A stretch of DNA of 64,000 bases, from contig NZ_LKBT01000002.1 of the NCBI RefSeq assembly GCF_002699985.1, forward strand, positions 1-64,000, given 5' to 3'. This document shows positions 8,586 through 17,459 of this stretch, piece after piece (positions within the stretch are counted from its first letter, which is position 1; every line of letters begins with the position of its first letter). The notes beneath the pieces were generated by a model. It did not search any database. It was not told where the DNA came from and worked only from the letters and a program-made list of their open reading frames with translations. Made by a program: the position numbers and the translations under genes. This stretch comes from Pseudomonas sp. ICMP 561 (GTDB lineage Bacteria > Pseudomonadota > Gammaproteobacteria > Pseudomonadales > Pseudomonadaceae).

Positions 8586-9778
8586 CCATTACGCTACGCG
8601 TCCTGGGTACATCGGTCACCTTGCTTGAATCTATCCGCGAGCGTGCCGAGCAGGAACTGGGTATTCGCCTGGTGTACCAGATGCATGACGTGCAGACCGC
8701 GCAACGCATCGCGGTGATGCAGCCCGAGAGTTACGACCTCTACGATCAGTGGTTTCACAACGTCGACTTCGTGTGGCCGGCGCGTGCCATCCAGCCCATC
8801 GATACCCGTCGCATCGCTCTATGGCATGAGATCAACGACTTACCCAAGCGCGGCCGGTTGCGGCCCACGGACCGGCTCGGCAGTGGCAGCGTGCCCAGCG
8901 AGCGGCTGTTCGTGCAGCATGACGGCACGCTGGGCGGTACGGTGAGCGAGCGCATCAGCATGCTGCCGCTAACGCACAATGCCGACAGTTTTGCCTATCG
9001 CCCGGAGCGCTTGCCCGCCGGGCTGGACAGTGCCCATGAAAGCTGGGGCTGGCTGCTTGATCCCGCGTGGGCTGGACGTATTGCCCTGCAAAGCGACGCG
9101 GCGATTGGTGCGCTGGACGCAGCACTGGCGGTACAGGGCGCAAGACTGGCGCAGTTCAAAGACATCGGCAACATGAGTATCGAGGAAATCGACACGCTCG
9201 CCGATGTCCTGGTGCGTAAACAACAGGGAGGGCATTTCGGCGCGTTCTGGTCAGATGATGAAGAGGCCGCGGAGTTGATGCTTAGCCCGACTATCGATAT
9301 TCAAAGCCTGTGGTCGCCGACTCTGGTGCGGCTGCATCGCGCTGGCGTGAAGTATCGCGTGGCGGTACCCCGTGAAGGCTATCGGGGCTGGTTTGGCGGT
9401 TTGTCGTTGTCGCGGCATGCCAAGGGACCTGTACTCGATGCTGCCTATGCGTATCTCAACTGGTGGTTGTCCGGCTGGCCGGGGGCAATCATGGCGCGCC
9501 AGGGTTATTACATCGGTAATCCTGCACGCAGTCGTGACCACCTGAGCGCCGCAGAATGGGATTACTGGTACGCCGGCCTGCCAGCCCGTGAGCAACTGCT
9601 CGGCAGCGACGGCCTGCCCCTGATCGATGCCGGAGAGGTACGTGATGGCGGCTCATATGAGCAGCGCATGAGCCATATTGCAGTGTGGAACTCGGTGATG
9701 GACGAGCACAATTATCTGGTCAGACGCTGGAGCGATATTTTACGGGCGGGGAACAAGGCTGGGGTTAAGTCGCGGTAG
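8582..9778 (+). CDS. Type 2 periplasmic-binding-protein fold protein lacking a signal peptide
   Basis: This 398-residue protein resembles spermidine/putrescine-type extracellular solute-binding proteins, for example LPLTHNADSFAYRPE and ARQGYYIGNPARSRDHL. It begins directly with the first beta strand (MTITLRVLGTSVTLLESI), with no signal sequence or lipobox. The ATGA overlap with the CobW gene fixes the start, so a missed leader is unlikely. No ABC permease or ATPase is nearby. It may be a cytoplasmic ligand-binding or enzyme-like derivative of the fold. Confidence 0.75.
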   Translation: MTITLRVLGTSVTLLESIRERAEQELGIRLVYQMHDVQTAQRIAVMQPESYDLYDQWFHNVDFVWPARAIQPIDTRRIALWHEINDLPKRGRLRPTDRLGSGSVPSERLFVQHDGTLGGTVSERISMLPLTHNADSFAYRPERLPAGLDSAHESWGWLLDPAWAGRIALQSDAAIGALDAALAVQGARLAQFKDIGNMSIEEIDTLADVLVRKQQGGHFGAFWSDDEEAAELMLSPTIDIQSLWSPTLVRLHRAGVKYRVAVPREGYRGWFGGLSLSRHAKGPVLDAAYAYLNWWLSGWPGAIMARQGYYIGNPARSRDHLSAAEWDYWYAGLPAREQLLGSDGLPLIDAGEVRDGGSYEQRMSHIAVWNSVMDEHNYLVRRWSDILRAGNKAGVKSR

Positions 9779-9806
9779 CTAAACGGATTGCTTGAACGAG
9801 GTTCTT

Positions 9807-9893
9807 GGAGGCCGAGCCTGCTCGCGATAAGGACGTTGCTGTCTACCCGTGAAATCACCGAGCCAGATTCGCGGGCAAGCCTCGCTCCGACAG
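9807..9893. repeat. Degenerate REP pair (family C)
   Basis: The left arm (GCCGAGCCTGCTCGCGA) is decayed, and the right arm (TTCGCGGGCAAGCCTCGCTCC) is a good match to the REP arms at 14559 and 37438. Confidence 0.6.
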
Positions 9894-9923
9894 ATTCACC
9901 ACATACCTCTGTATCAGCCGGGC

Positions 9924-10320
9924 TTGTTCGCGAGGCGTCAGGCCTGAACCACCGAGTCAAACCCTTTCGGCAACAAGTTACCTCCTACCGGACACGCCAC
10001 TAACTGGTAGGAGCGAACTTGTTCGCGAGGCGTCAGACCGAACCACCGAGTCAACCCCTCTCGGCAACAAGTTACCTCCTACCGGACACGCCACTAACCG
10101 GTAGGAGCGAACTTGTTCGCGAGGCGTCAGACCGAACCACCGCGTCCAACCCTCTCGGCAACAAGTTACCTCCTACCGGACACGCCACTAACCGGTAGGA
10201 GCGAACTTGTTCGCGAGGCGTCAGACCGAACCACCGCGTCCAACCCTCTCGGCAACAAGTTACCTCCTACCGGACACGTCACTAACCGGTAGGAGCGAAG
10301 CTTGCCCGCGAAGAACGATA
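9924..10320. repeat. Tandem array of a 94-bp REP-containing unit, about 4 copies
   Basis: The motif GTTCGCGAGGCGTCAG recurs at 9926, 10021, 10115 and 10209, giving a period of 94-95 bp, and the last unit degenerates near 10303. Each unit carries two palindromic arms, AGCGAACTTGTTCGCG and GCAACAAGTTACCTCC. The whole unit is repeated with no unique spacers, so it is not a CRISPR. The same unit forms an array in the opposite orientation at 17460-17968. Confidence 0.9.
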
Positions 10321-10393
10321 ACGCGGTCCACCTGCCAAACCTCTGTGGGAGTAAGTCAGGCGACACTTCAGGCCGGGTCGAAAAATCTGCCAC

Positions 10394-10428
10394 AAAAAAG
10401 GCGGCTATCTTTCGATAGCCGCCTTTTT
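10394..10428. terminator. Rho-independent terminator after gcd
   Basis: GGCGGCTATC and GATAGCCGCC pair around a TTTC loop, flanked by A6 and T5, so it can work in both directions. It lies 19 bp beyond the gcd stop. Confidence 0.9.
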
Positions 10429-10446
10429 CATTACCTCAGCGAACCA

Positions 10447-12861
10447 TCAATCCGGCAGTTTGAACGCCATCACGTAGTCGCCTTGCTTGGTGCCCAGCGA
10501 GCCGTGACCGCCAGCGACGACGAGCACGTATTGCTTGCCGTCTTTGCCGGTGTAGGTCATCGGCGTGGTTTGCGCGCCTGCTGGCAGGCGGCCTTCCCAC
10601 AGTTGCTTGCCGTTACGCACGTCGTAGGCACGCAGGTACTGGTCAAGCGTGCCGCTGAGGAAGGCAACGCCACCGGCTGTGGTGAACGTGCCGCCCAGGC
10701 TTGGAACGCCCATGCTCAATGGGATCGGAACTGGCGAGCTGTCACGCACGGTGCCGTTTTTGTGTTTCCAGATGGTCTGATGGTTGGTCAGATCCACTGC
10801 AGCCACATAACCCCACGCGGGTGCCTGGCAAGGCAGACCCATCGGCGACAGCAACGCTTCGAGGATCACGCCGTATGGCGCGCCTTTGTTTGGCTGCACA
10901 CCTTCGGTTTCGCTCTTGCGGCCGGGACCGCCTTCAACTTCTGCCGCAGGCACAAGCTTGGAACGGAACGCCATGTAGCTCGGGTTAACGAAGGCGATCT
11001 GACGCACCGGGTCAACCGAGATGCCGCCCCAGTCGAACACGCCGAAGTTACCTGGGTAAACAATCGAGCCTTGCAGCGATGGCGGGGTGAACGGGCCATC
11101 GTAACGCAGGGATTTGAAGTCGATCCGGCACAGCGCCTGATCGAACGGCGTCACGCCCCACATGTCGCGCTCCTTGAGCGGTGGCGGCATGAAGTTCAGG
11201 TCGGATTTAGGTTGAGTTGGCGAAGTGTGATCGCCCGCTACCGCACCGCTTGGGACCGGTACTTCATTAATCGGTACGATCGGCTTGCCAGTGCTGCGAT
11301 CCAGCACGTAGATGCTGCCTTGCTTGGTCGAAACCAGCACGGCTGGCTTGATGCCGTCAGCGGTTTTCATGTCCATCAGCGTAGGCTGACCACCGACATC
11401 CATGTCCCACAGGTCATGGTGAGTCAGCTGCATGCTCCAGCGGACTTTGCCAGAAGCGATGTCCAGGGCCACGATGCTGGCGCTGTATTTCTCCGACTCT
11501 TCAGTACGGTCACCGCCCCATTGATCCGGAGTCTGGTTACCCATTGGCAGGTAAAGCATGCCGAGTTTTTCATCGACGGCGAACATCGACCACATGTTGG
11601 GCGAGTTACGTGTGTAGGACTTACCCTCTGCAAGCGGAGTCGTATCGTCCGGGTTGCCGCTGTCCCAGTTCCACACCAGACGGCCTGTGTGAACGTCATA
11701 CGCACGGATCACGCCCGAAGGTTCGTCGGTGGAAACGTTGTCGGTCACGTGGCCGCCGATCACCACCAGGTCCTTGGTCACAGCAGGTGGTGACGTTGAG
11801 TAGTAACCACCTGCGGCGAACGTGCCGATGTTGGCGCTCAGATCGACAGCGCCTTTGTTGCCGAAGTCTTCACATACTTTGCCGGTGTCGGCGTTCAGCG
11901 CGATCAGACGGGTGTCAGCAGTCGGCAGGAAGATGCGACGCGGGCAAGCATTGCTCCCGGCGGAAGCGACAGCGGGTGTTGCAGGGCTTTGCGCAGGGGC
12001 TGCCGCATAGGCCGCGTCATCGTGGTACGACACACCACGGCAGGTCATGTGTGCCCAGCCTTTGAAGTTGGCAGCATTCTGGGTGCTGATCTTCGGATCG
12101 TAGCGCCATATTTCCTTGCCGGTGTCCGGATCAAGCGCGATCACCTGGCTATGCGGCGTACAGACGTACAGCATGCCGTTGACTTTGAGTGGCGTGTTCT
12201 CGGCCGTGGTTTCGCCCGGATCGTTCGGGCCGGGAATATCGCCCGTGCGATAAGTCCAGGCAGGCACCAGCTTACTGGCGTTATCCGGAGTGATCTGCGC
12301 CAGTGGCGAGTAACGGTCACCAAACGCGGTGCGACCGTAGGACTGCCAGTCGCCGTCAGGCATGGCGGGTGCGGCGCTGGTTGTACCTGCGGTGTCGCGA
12401 TTCAACTCGCCTTTGAGTTCACCTGGGTTGGTGAACTGGCTTGCCAATGCTGTGAGGCCGGCCAGTACCACGGCAACTGCCAATGCGCCGACGCCTTTAC
12501 CGCCAGGCTGACCCCGCAGGACCGGGCGGCGGAACCATGGCAACAACATCACCAGACCCAGGGCAAACCACAGTGCCAGACGCGGCACGAGTTGCCACCA
12601 GTCCAGACCCACTTCCCACAATGCCCAGACGGTGCTGGCAAACAGAATCAGCGCGTACAAGCCGAAAGCCGCACGGCGTCCAGTGACAAGCAAGATGCCC
12701 GTCACCGCGAAGCCGATGCCAGCCAGTACGTAATACGGCGAACCGTCTACTTGCAGCAGCTGGACGCCTAAGGCCAACAGGGCAAGGCCCATCAGCACTA
12801 TCACCAGCCCGAGCAATGTCGGCAGCAGGCGATTTTTACTCAAAGCACCGTCAGTGCTCAT
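10447..12861 (-). CDS. gcd: Membrane-bound PQQ-dependent glucose dehydrogenase
   Basis: This enzyme oxidises glucose to gluconolactone in the periplasm and passes electrons to ubiquinone. The 804-residue protein has about five N-terminal membrane helices (residues 10-140) and then the PQQ beta-propeller, beginning DWQSYGRTAFGDRYSPL and ending with the VLVVAGGHGS strand. Its length is normal for Gcd. The ATG at 12861 has GGAG 9 bp upstream; an in-frame TTG at 12876 is less likely. It follows a porin gene in the same direction by 131 bp, an arrangement known in P. putida (oprB paralog-gcd). Gluconate made here feeds the same Entner-Doudoroff pathway encoded at 44-61 kb. Confidence 0.95.
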   Translation of the reverse strand: MSTDGALSKNRLLPTLLGLVIVLMGLALLALGVQLLQVDGSPYYVLAGIGFAVTGILLVTGRRAAFGLYALILFASTVWALWEVGLDWWQLVPRLALWFALGLVMLLPWFRRPVLRGQPGGKGVGALAVAVVLAGLTALASQFTNPGELKGELNRDTAGTTSAAPAMPDGDWQSYGRTAFGDRYSPLAQITPDNASKLVPAWTYRTGDIPGPNDPGETTAENTPLKVNGMLYVCTPHSQVIALDPDTGKEIWRYDPKISTQNAANFKGWAHMTCRGVSYHDDAAYAAAPAQSPATPAVASAGSNACPRRIFLPTADTRLIALNADTGKVCEDFGNKGAVDLSANIGTFAAGGYYSTSPPAVTKDLVVIGGHVTDNVSTDEPSGVIRAYDVHTGRLVWNWDSGNPDDTTPLAEGKSYTRNSPNMWSMFAVDEKLGMLYLPMGNQTPDQWGGDRTEESEKYSASIVALDIASGKVRWSMQLTHHDLWDMDVGGQPTLMDMKTADGIKPAVLVSTKQGSIYVLDRSTGKPIVPINEVPVPSGAVAGDHTSPTQPKSDLNFMPPPLKERDMWGVTPFDQALCRIDFKSLRYDGPFTPPSLQGSIVYPGNFGVFDWGGISVDPVRQIAFVNPSYMAFRSKLVPAAEVEGGPGRKSETEGVQPNKGAPYGVILEALLSPMGLPCQAPAWGYVAAVDLTNHQTIWKHKNGTVRDSSPVPIPLSMGVPSLGGTFTTAGGVAFLSGTLDQYLRAYDVRNGKQLWEGRLPAGAQTTPMTYTGKDGKQYVLVVAGGHGSLGTKQGDYVMAFKLPD

Positions 12862-12992
12862 AGTGTGAATCTCCAAGGACAGATTTAAGTGATGTAGCTT
12901 TGTTATTCGCGCAGGACTCGTTGAAGAAATTCCTGCAATACTTTGAAACTAGTTGTTGATACGAACTAATGACAGCAGAAATCAGCCGTCGG

Positions 12993-14375
12993 TCAGAACG
13001 ACGACTGAATTTTCAGGCCTGCCACCAACGCATCGTCCACTTTGTCGACCCCGCCTGGGTGGCGAACGAACTGCAGATTCGGCCGTACTGTCAGCCAGTT
13101 GGTCAGGTGCACGCCGTAATACAGCTCGGCGTTGTATTCGGTGTCCTGCAACGGCGTGAAGGCTGGATCGTTGTAGTCGTTGACCGCTGCCGCCTGATTG
13201 CGTGCATTCGCATCCTTGCGGTAGGCCGGATTGACGTGGATGCGTGAGACAGCAAGGCCAATATCATCCTTGGGACGGGCATCAAACGGGCCTTTATAGA
13301 ACGCACCAACGGCGACGTAGTTGTCGACCATGTTGGTTTTCTTGTCGTGCATCGTGCCATTGGCGAACACGCTCAAGCCGCGGCTGTGATCGCCGTCCCG
13401 GCGGGTGACTTGCTGCAGCAGGTTCAACCACATGCCGTGTTTGCTCGAAGCACTGCGATAAGTGCCGTCGGTGAGTGCTGCCGACTGACCATTGCTGCTC
13501 TTGTAAACGTCCTGGCTGTCGGCGGTGCTGTAGTAATAACCGGCGCGGTATTCGCCTGGCAGACCGTCCACAGTGGGCGACCAGACCAGTTCAACCGGCA
13601 GGACCGCCCCTTGGGTGCCGCTGCCGCTCAGTTTGAAGCCGTTGTCGTTTTCCAGGTTCGAAGGGTTCTGCTCGAATGCGCCAATCTGGGCGAAAAATTC
13701 CGGAGCGATCTGGTACTTGATGCGCATTGCCCACTGACTGACGGGCCAGTTGTACACCGTGCCGCCATCCCAATTACCCACTTGGGAGCCGCACAGTGAG
13801 AGGTTCTGGAAGTCGCAGGGGAAGCTGCCGAAATCCTCGCCCTGATTGAATCGGCCGAGCTTGACGCTCAAGGCCTGATCAAAGAATTTTTGCTGGTACC
13901 ACAGCTGTGTCAGGCGGGTAACGCTGCCACGGCCCCAGACTTCCTGGGACGAAGACAGCGTACCTGTGCGCGGGTCACTGACGCGGTCGTTGCTGATGTT
14001 GTCGCCATTGCGGTTGGTCACGGTCAACTGAAACTCGGCATCCTGCCAGCCGAGGATCTTCTGCAGATCGAGATGCGCGCCCAGAGCGTATTGATCGCTG
14101 TAGCGGAACGCGTTGTCGTGGCTGTAACCACCGTGCAGGTTGGAACCCATTTCTGCGGTGTAATCGAGTTTGAAGTCGTAGCCTTGCTGTGACAGCTCGG
14201 TACGTTTGCCTGCCCAGTCGCCCAGCATCCAGGGCGATTCACTGTCGTATGCGGGTGCAGCCTGAGCGCAACTGGCCAGACCGGCAACGGCAAGTCCACA
14301 GAGCCTTACGGCGAAGCTCAAGTTTGAAGGGAAGGGCAGGGCAAAAGCCAAAAAACGTCTCGGGTTGGCGGACAT
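12993..14375 (-). CDS. oprB: Carbohydrate-selective porin OprB (paralog 2)
   Basis: This 460-residue outer-membrane porin has a signal peptide ending near SCAQA-APAYD. Family features are GDWAGKR, the repeated aromatic beta strands, the Cys pair in FPCDFQNLSLCGSQ, and the C-terminal KIQSSF ending in Phe for BAM recognition. It closely resembles the porin at 54925, including YGVHLTNWLTVRPNLQ. It probably admits glucose to the periplasm for the gcd enzyme encoded downstream. Confidence 0.93.
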   Translation of the reverse strand: MSANPRRFLAFALPFPSNLSFAVRLCGLAVAGLASCAQAAPAYDSESPWMLGDWAGKRTELSQQGYDFKLDYTAEMGSNLHGGYSHDNAFRYSDQYALGAHLDLQKILGWQDAEFQLTVTNRNGDNISNDRVSDPRTGTLSSSQEVWGRGSVTRLTQLWYQQKFFDQALSVKLGRFNQGEDFGSFPCDFQNLSLCGSQVGNWDGGTVYNWPVSQWAMRIKYQIAPEFFAQIGAFEQNPSNLENDNGFKLSGSGTQGAVLPVELVWSPTVDGLPGEYRAGYYYSTADSQDVYKSSNGQSAALTDGTYRSASSKHGMWLNLLQQVTRRDGDHSRGLSVFANGTMHDKKTNMVDNYVAVGAFYKGPFDARPKDDIGLAVSRIHVNPAYRKDANARNQAAAVNDYNDPAFTPLQDTEYNAELYYGVHLTNWLTVRPNLQFVRHPGGVDKVDDALVAGLKIQSSF

Positions 14376-14847
14376 GGGTATCGTTCTTTTGAGTTATTCA
14401 GAAAGGCATGCGGCGCTATGCCGCGGTTTTGCAACGCGAAAGCAGTTGCAAAATCGGTTCAGCTGGCAGGCCGTAATGATAGGGGGCTAACGAGTTAGTG
14501 AACAGCAACAAAATTGACATGGATCATTGCGGGGATTGCAACAGTGGGGATGGATGTCTGTTGGAGCGAGGCTTGCCCGCGAAGAACGATCACGCGGTAT
14601 CCCGGTAGCACCGAGGGGTCCATTCGCGGGCAAGCCCTGCTCCAACAGGTTCTGCGTCATTCCACTATCGGCGCTGTGTTTCGGGCAAATAGCGGAGCTT
14701 TTCGGAAGCGTCCTACACTCCTGATAGGCGGAAGCTGACTGCCAAAACAAAGACTTCGCACGCTAAGCTCTTCCCGCTGTCTGAAGGCTCGGCTAAGGTG
14801 CGCAGCTTCCGGGAAGTGCCCCCATCCATTGAGCTTGAAGGTTTTGC
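14376..14847. other. Intergenic region upstream of the oprB paralog
   Basis: No convincing gene is seen in these 472 bp. The region holds the promoter zone of the leftward oprB-gcd unit, a REP pair at 14559-14648, and the leader of the rightward VF530-like gene. The sequence CTAACGAGTTAG near 14487 is a short imperfect palindrome of unknown meaning. Confidence 0.6.
14559..14648. repeat. REP pair (family C)
   Basis: Arms containing GGAGCGAGGCTTGCCCGCGA and its complement face each other, separated by about 40 bp. The same element is at 37438-37524. Confidence 0.85.
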
Positions 14848-15075
14848 ATGAATACACCCCACTCCAACCCTTTGCACGGTGTAACGCTGAAACAGATTCT
14901 CAACGCACTGGTTGAGCATTACGAGTGGTCAGGCCTGGCTGAGCGCATTGATATTCGCTGCTTCAAGAGCGACCCAAGCATCAAGTCCAGCCTGACGTTT
15001 CTGCGCAAGACGCCTTGGGCTAGGGAGAAGGTCGAGGCGTTGTACGTGAAGTTGCACCGCAGCAAAGGCTGGTAA
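14848..15075 (+). CDS. VF530-family (DUF2132) small protein
   Basis: This 75-residue basic protein has the family pattern [12 protein letters not shown], then [28 protein letters not shown]. The family structure suggests DNA binding, but the role is not established. No signal peptide or membrane segment is seen. It is followed 38 bp later by the Pr6Pr gene, with a GCCCGG/CCGGGC hairpin (15080-15099) lacking a T-run between them. Confidence 0.85.
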   Translation: MNTPHSNPLHGVTLKQILNALVEHYEWSGLAERIDIRCFKSDPSIKSSLTFLRKTPWAREKVEALYVKLHRSKGW

Positions 15076-15113
15076 TTTCGCCCGGTTCCAAGGCCGGGCT
15101 CCAAGGAAAAACG

Positions 15114-15767
15114 ATGTACTTCCAATACATGAAAAGTGCGCAAGGACAGCGCTTCTACACGATGATTGCCGCCTGCCTCGGGTGGTCAGGACTGGCCATT
15201 CAGCTTTACCTTGTTTTGATTGCACGCTGGGCCGATGAAGCCAGTCTGATAGGTGGGCTGGTGCGGTTTTTCAGCTTTTTTACCGTGTGGAGCAACACGC
15301 TGGTAGCGGTGGTGCTGACCTGCGCGCTGACAGCCAGAACCTCGGCCGCGCATCGCTTCTTCCAGCATCCGGTCGTATGCAGCGGGATTGCAGCCAGCAT
15401 TGTTTTGGTCGGACTCGCCTACAACATATTGCTGCGCCATCTCTGGCACCCGGAAGGTTGGCAGTTTGTGGCTGACGAGTTACTGCACGACGTCATGCCG
15501 TTGGCTTTCCTGCTGTATTGGTGGCTTTACGTACCCAAGGGGCTCTTGCGGCTTGAGCATGTGCTGCTGTGGATTCTCTATCCGGTGATCTACTTTTCCT
15601 ACGTGCTGCTGCGCGGCAGCTCGATTGGTGACTACATGTACCCATTCATCAACGTCGGCAACATCGGCTATGTGCAGGCGTTCACCAACGCGGGTGGAGT
15701 GCTGATCGGTTTTATCGTGATTGCGCTGGTGTTGCTTGGTGTGGACAGGTTACGCGCCAGACGCTGA
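15114..15767 (+). CDS. Pr6Pr-family integral membrane protein
   Basis: This 217-residue protein has six predicted membrane segments, starting near residue 14. Family-type motifs are FFSFFTVWSNTL and the later LLHDVMPLAFLLYW and YPVIYFSYVLLRG. The ATG at 15114 has AAGGA 9 bp upstream; an internal ATG at 15129 is also possible. Function is unknown. Confidence 0.85.
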   Translation: MYFQYMKSAQGQRFYTMIAACLGWSGLAIQLYLVLIARWADEASLIGGLVRFFSFFTVWSNTLVAVVLTCALTARTSAAHRFFQHPVVCSGIAASIVLVGLAYNILLRHLWHPEGWQFVADELLHDVMPLAFLLYWWLYVPKGLLRLEHVLLWILYPVIYFSYVLLRGSSIGDYMYPFINVGNIGYVQAFTNAGGVLIGFIVIALVLLGVDRLRARR

Positions 15768-15770
15768 ATT

Positions 15771-15900
15771 TATAGGAGCTGCCCCGGTGTCTATTGCACC
15801 GAACAGTCTCGCGGCAAACACAGGACCTGTAGGAGCTGCCGAAGGCTGCGATCGCGGTGTATCAGCAGAAATGTTTCGCAGCCTTCGGCAGCTCCTACAG
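15771..15900. repeat. REP elements (family B): one partial and one full pair
   Basis: A full inverted pair at 15829-15900 has arms TAGGAGCTGCCGAAGGCTGC and complement. A lone decayed arm (AGGAGCTGCC) lies at about 15772. The same element is at 56353 and 57372. It fills the gap between convergent genes. Confidence 0.85.
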
Positions 15901-15955
15901 AAAAAGCATTCCAAATCAGATAGCAGTAGTTTGTTTGATGAAAGCTAGGTGTTCA

Positions 15956-16726
15956 TCACCCCTCGTCACTCCCATCCAACCGCCAGTACCCCGCAGCCTT
16001 GACGAACTCTTCCTCCAGCCCGAACTCACCGAGCAGTACCCGGCGCAGTTTGCGCGACAGCAGCGATTCGGTTGCGATCCAGGCGTACAGCTTGCCTTCA
16101 GGCATTTCCAGGCGGCGGGTGACGTCCACCAGATCTTGTTCGCCACGCACGATCCAGATCACGTCGACCTGTGCTTTGCTGTCAAAAACCTGCTGCTCAC
16201 CCGAGTCTGCAACTTCAACGACGACCAGCGCACTGCGATTGGCTGGCAACTCCTCAAGACGCCGGGCAATAGCGGGCAGGGCGGTTTCATCGCCGATGAG
16301 CAGATAACTGTCGAAGATATCCGGCACGATCATCGAACCCCGCGGCCCGGCGATATTCAGGAACTGCCCCGGTTGGGCCTGTGCCGCCCAAGTCGCCGCA
16401 GGGCCTTCGCCGTGCAACACGAAATCGATATCCAGTTCACCACTGACCGCGTCGTAGCGGCGCGGCGTGTAATCACGCATGACGGGTTTTGGTCCGTCGC
16501 TTGGGGCGCCCGGAATAAAGTTATCCAGCGCGGCCTGTTCTTCGGGGGTGGTGGCGAAAATCAATTTCACATGGTCATCGGGTCCCAGGCTTATGAAGCC
16601 TTTCAGGTCTGGACCATGCAAGGTAATCCGGCGCATTTTGGGTGTAATGTCCGTCACTCGCAGCACTTCAAGCTTGCGGCGTTTGATCTCATGGCTGACA
16701 CGATGAATGGATTGCTGTGAATTCAT
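15956..16726 (-). CDS. Siderophore-interacting ferric reductase (NfeF/ViuB type)
   Basis: This 256-residue flavoprotein of the SIP family reduces ferric siderophores in the cytoplasm to release iron. The FAD-binding beta-barrel covers about residues 18-125 (PKMRRITLHG; RDYTPRRYD as the flavin-binding motif). The NAD(P)H-binding domain follows (YLLIGDETALPAIARRLE), ending with AWIATESLL and YWRLDGSDEG. Its start overlaps the stop of the PadR gene by 4 bp, so the two form an operon like E. coli yqjI-yqjH (nfeR-nfeF). Confidence 0.9.
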   Translation of the reverse strand: MNSQQSIHRVSHEIKRRKLEVLRVTDITPKMRRITLHGPDLKGFISLGPDDHVKLIFATTPEEQAALDNFIPGAPSDGPKPVMRDYTPRRYDAVSGELDIDFVLHGEGPAATWAAQAQPGQFLNIAGPRGSMIVPDIFDSYLLIGDETALPAIARRLEELPANRSALVVVEVADSGEQQVFDSKAQVDVIWIVRGEQDLVDVTRRLEMPEGKLYAWIATESLLSRKLRRVLLGEFGLEEEFVKAAGYWRLDGSDEG

Positions 16727-17310
16727 ACCGGCTTCTCCGAGGTGACGTGGGGGCCATCGACGATGGCTTTGGCGGTGTTGTTGAGCAGGTCGCGAACCCG
16801 GAGGATTTCTTCGGGGCTCCAGCGACCATGGTGCAGTTGCAAGGCGTGGCGCAGGTTATGCACGGCCTCATGGATTTCCGCAGGACGATCATGACCGCGC
16901 AACGAGCGCTTACTGACGTCGATACGCATCCTTACGCCATCCAGAGCGACTTTCTGCTCGGCCAATGAGGCACGACCTGCGTCAGTGACGGCATAGTGTT
17001 TTTTGCCACCTTGAGCGTCGCCTTCAATCAGCTCACTTTCTTCAAGGAAGGTCAGGGTCGGATAGATCACCCCTGGGCTTGGGCTGTAGGCACCGTCAAA
17101 CATGCCTTCGATCTGGCGGATCAGGTCGTAGCCATGGCAGGGCTGCTCGGCAATCAACGCCAGCAGCAGTAATTTCAGATCGCCCGGGGCGAACACCCGA
17201 GGTCCGCGGCCGCCACGTTCCCGCCCGGGCCGTTTTTCAAAACCGTCTCGCCCATCGCCGTGCTCGCGGTGAGGCGGACGATGGTCGTTGTCGTGAGGGT
17301 CATCACGCAT
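16723..17310 (-). CDS. PadR-family metal-responsive repressor, NfeR/YqjI-like
   Basis: This 195-residue protein has an N-terminal extension rich in His, Asp and Arg (residues 1-38, MRDDPHDNDHRPPHREH). A PadR winged helix follows at about 42-120 (HGYDLIRQIEGMF; YPTLTFLEESELIEG), then a helical C-terminal part. E. coli YqjI has a comparable His-rich tail that binds nickel and controls the ferric reductase gene beside it. The same pairing here supports nickel/iron control of the downstream reductase. A strong double palindrome at 17332-17358 lies just upstream. Confidence 0.88.
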   Translation of the reverse strand: MRDDPHDNDHRPPHREHGDGRDGFEKRPGRERGGRGPRVFAPGDLKLLLLALIAEQPCHGYDLIRQIEGMFDGAYSPSPGVIYPTLTFLEESELIEGDAQGGKKHYAVTDAGRASLAEQKVALDGVRMRIDVSKRSLRGHDRPAEIHEAVHNLRHALQLHHGRWSPEEILRVRDLLNNTAKAIVDGPHVTSEKPV

Positions 17311-17331
17311 TTCTTCATCTCCTGTTACACG

Positions 17332-17358
17332 TAAGATATACCTTAAGATATATCTTAA
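17332..17358. promoter_or_regulatory. Double palindromic operator before the PadR-reductase operon
   Basis: TTAAGATATATCTTAA (17343-17358) is a perfect 16-bp palindrome. It overlaps a second near-palindrome, TAAGATATACCTTA (17332-17345). The pair ends 21 bp upstream of the PadR ATG, the expected position for autoregulation. Binding is inferred from position and symmetry. Confidence 0.65.
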
Positions 17359-17459
17359 TAATTATGCAAAGGGATAAAGACGAACGGTTCTCGTTTGCGG
17401 TTTTGAGAAAATTTATCGAAATGGTTGTCGCTCACGAGCAACGTGTGGCGCGGTGTTGC

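Noticed and set aside
10207..11793. 528-codon open frame on the plus strand
   Set aside because: It lies antisense to gcd, whose product is clearly conserved; the frame is a by-product of G+C-rich codon use.
15857..16720. 287-codon plus-strand frame
   Set aside because: It is opposite the ferric reductase gene, begins in a REP element and shows no recognisable protein features.
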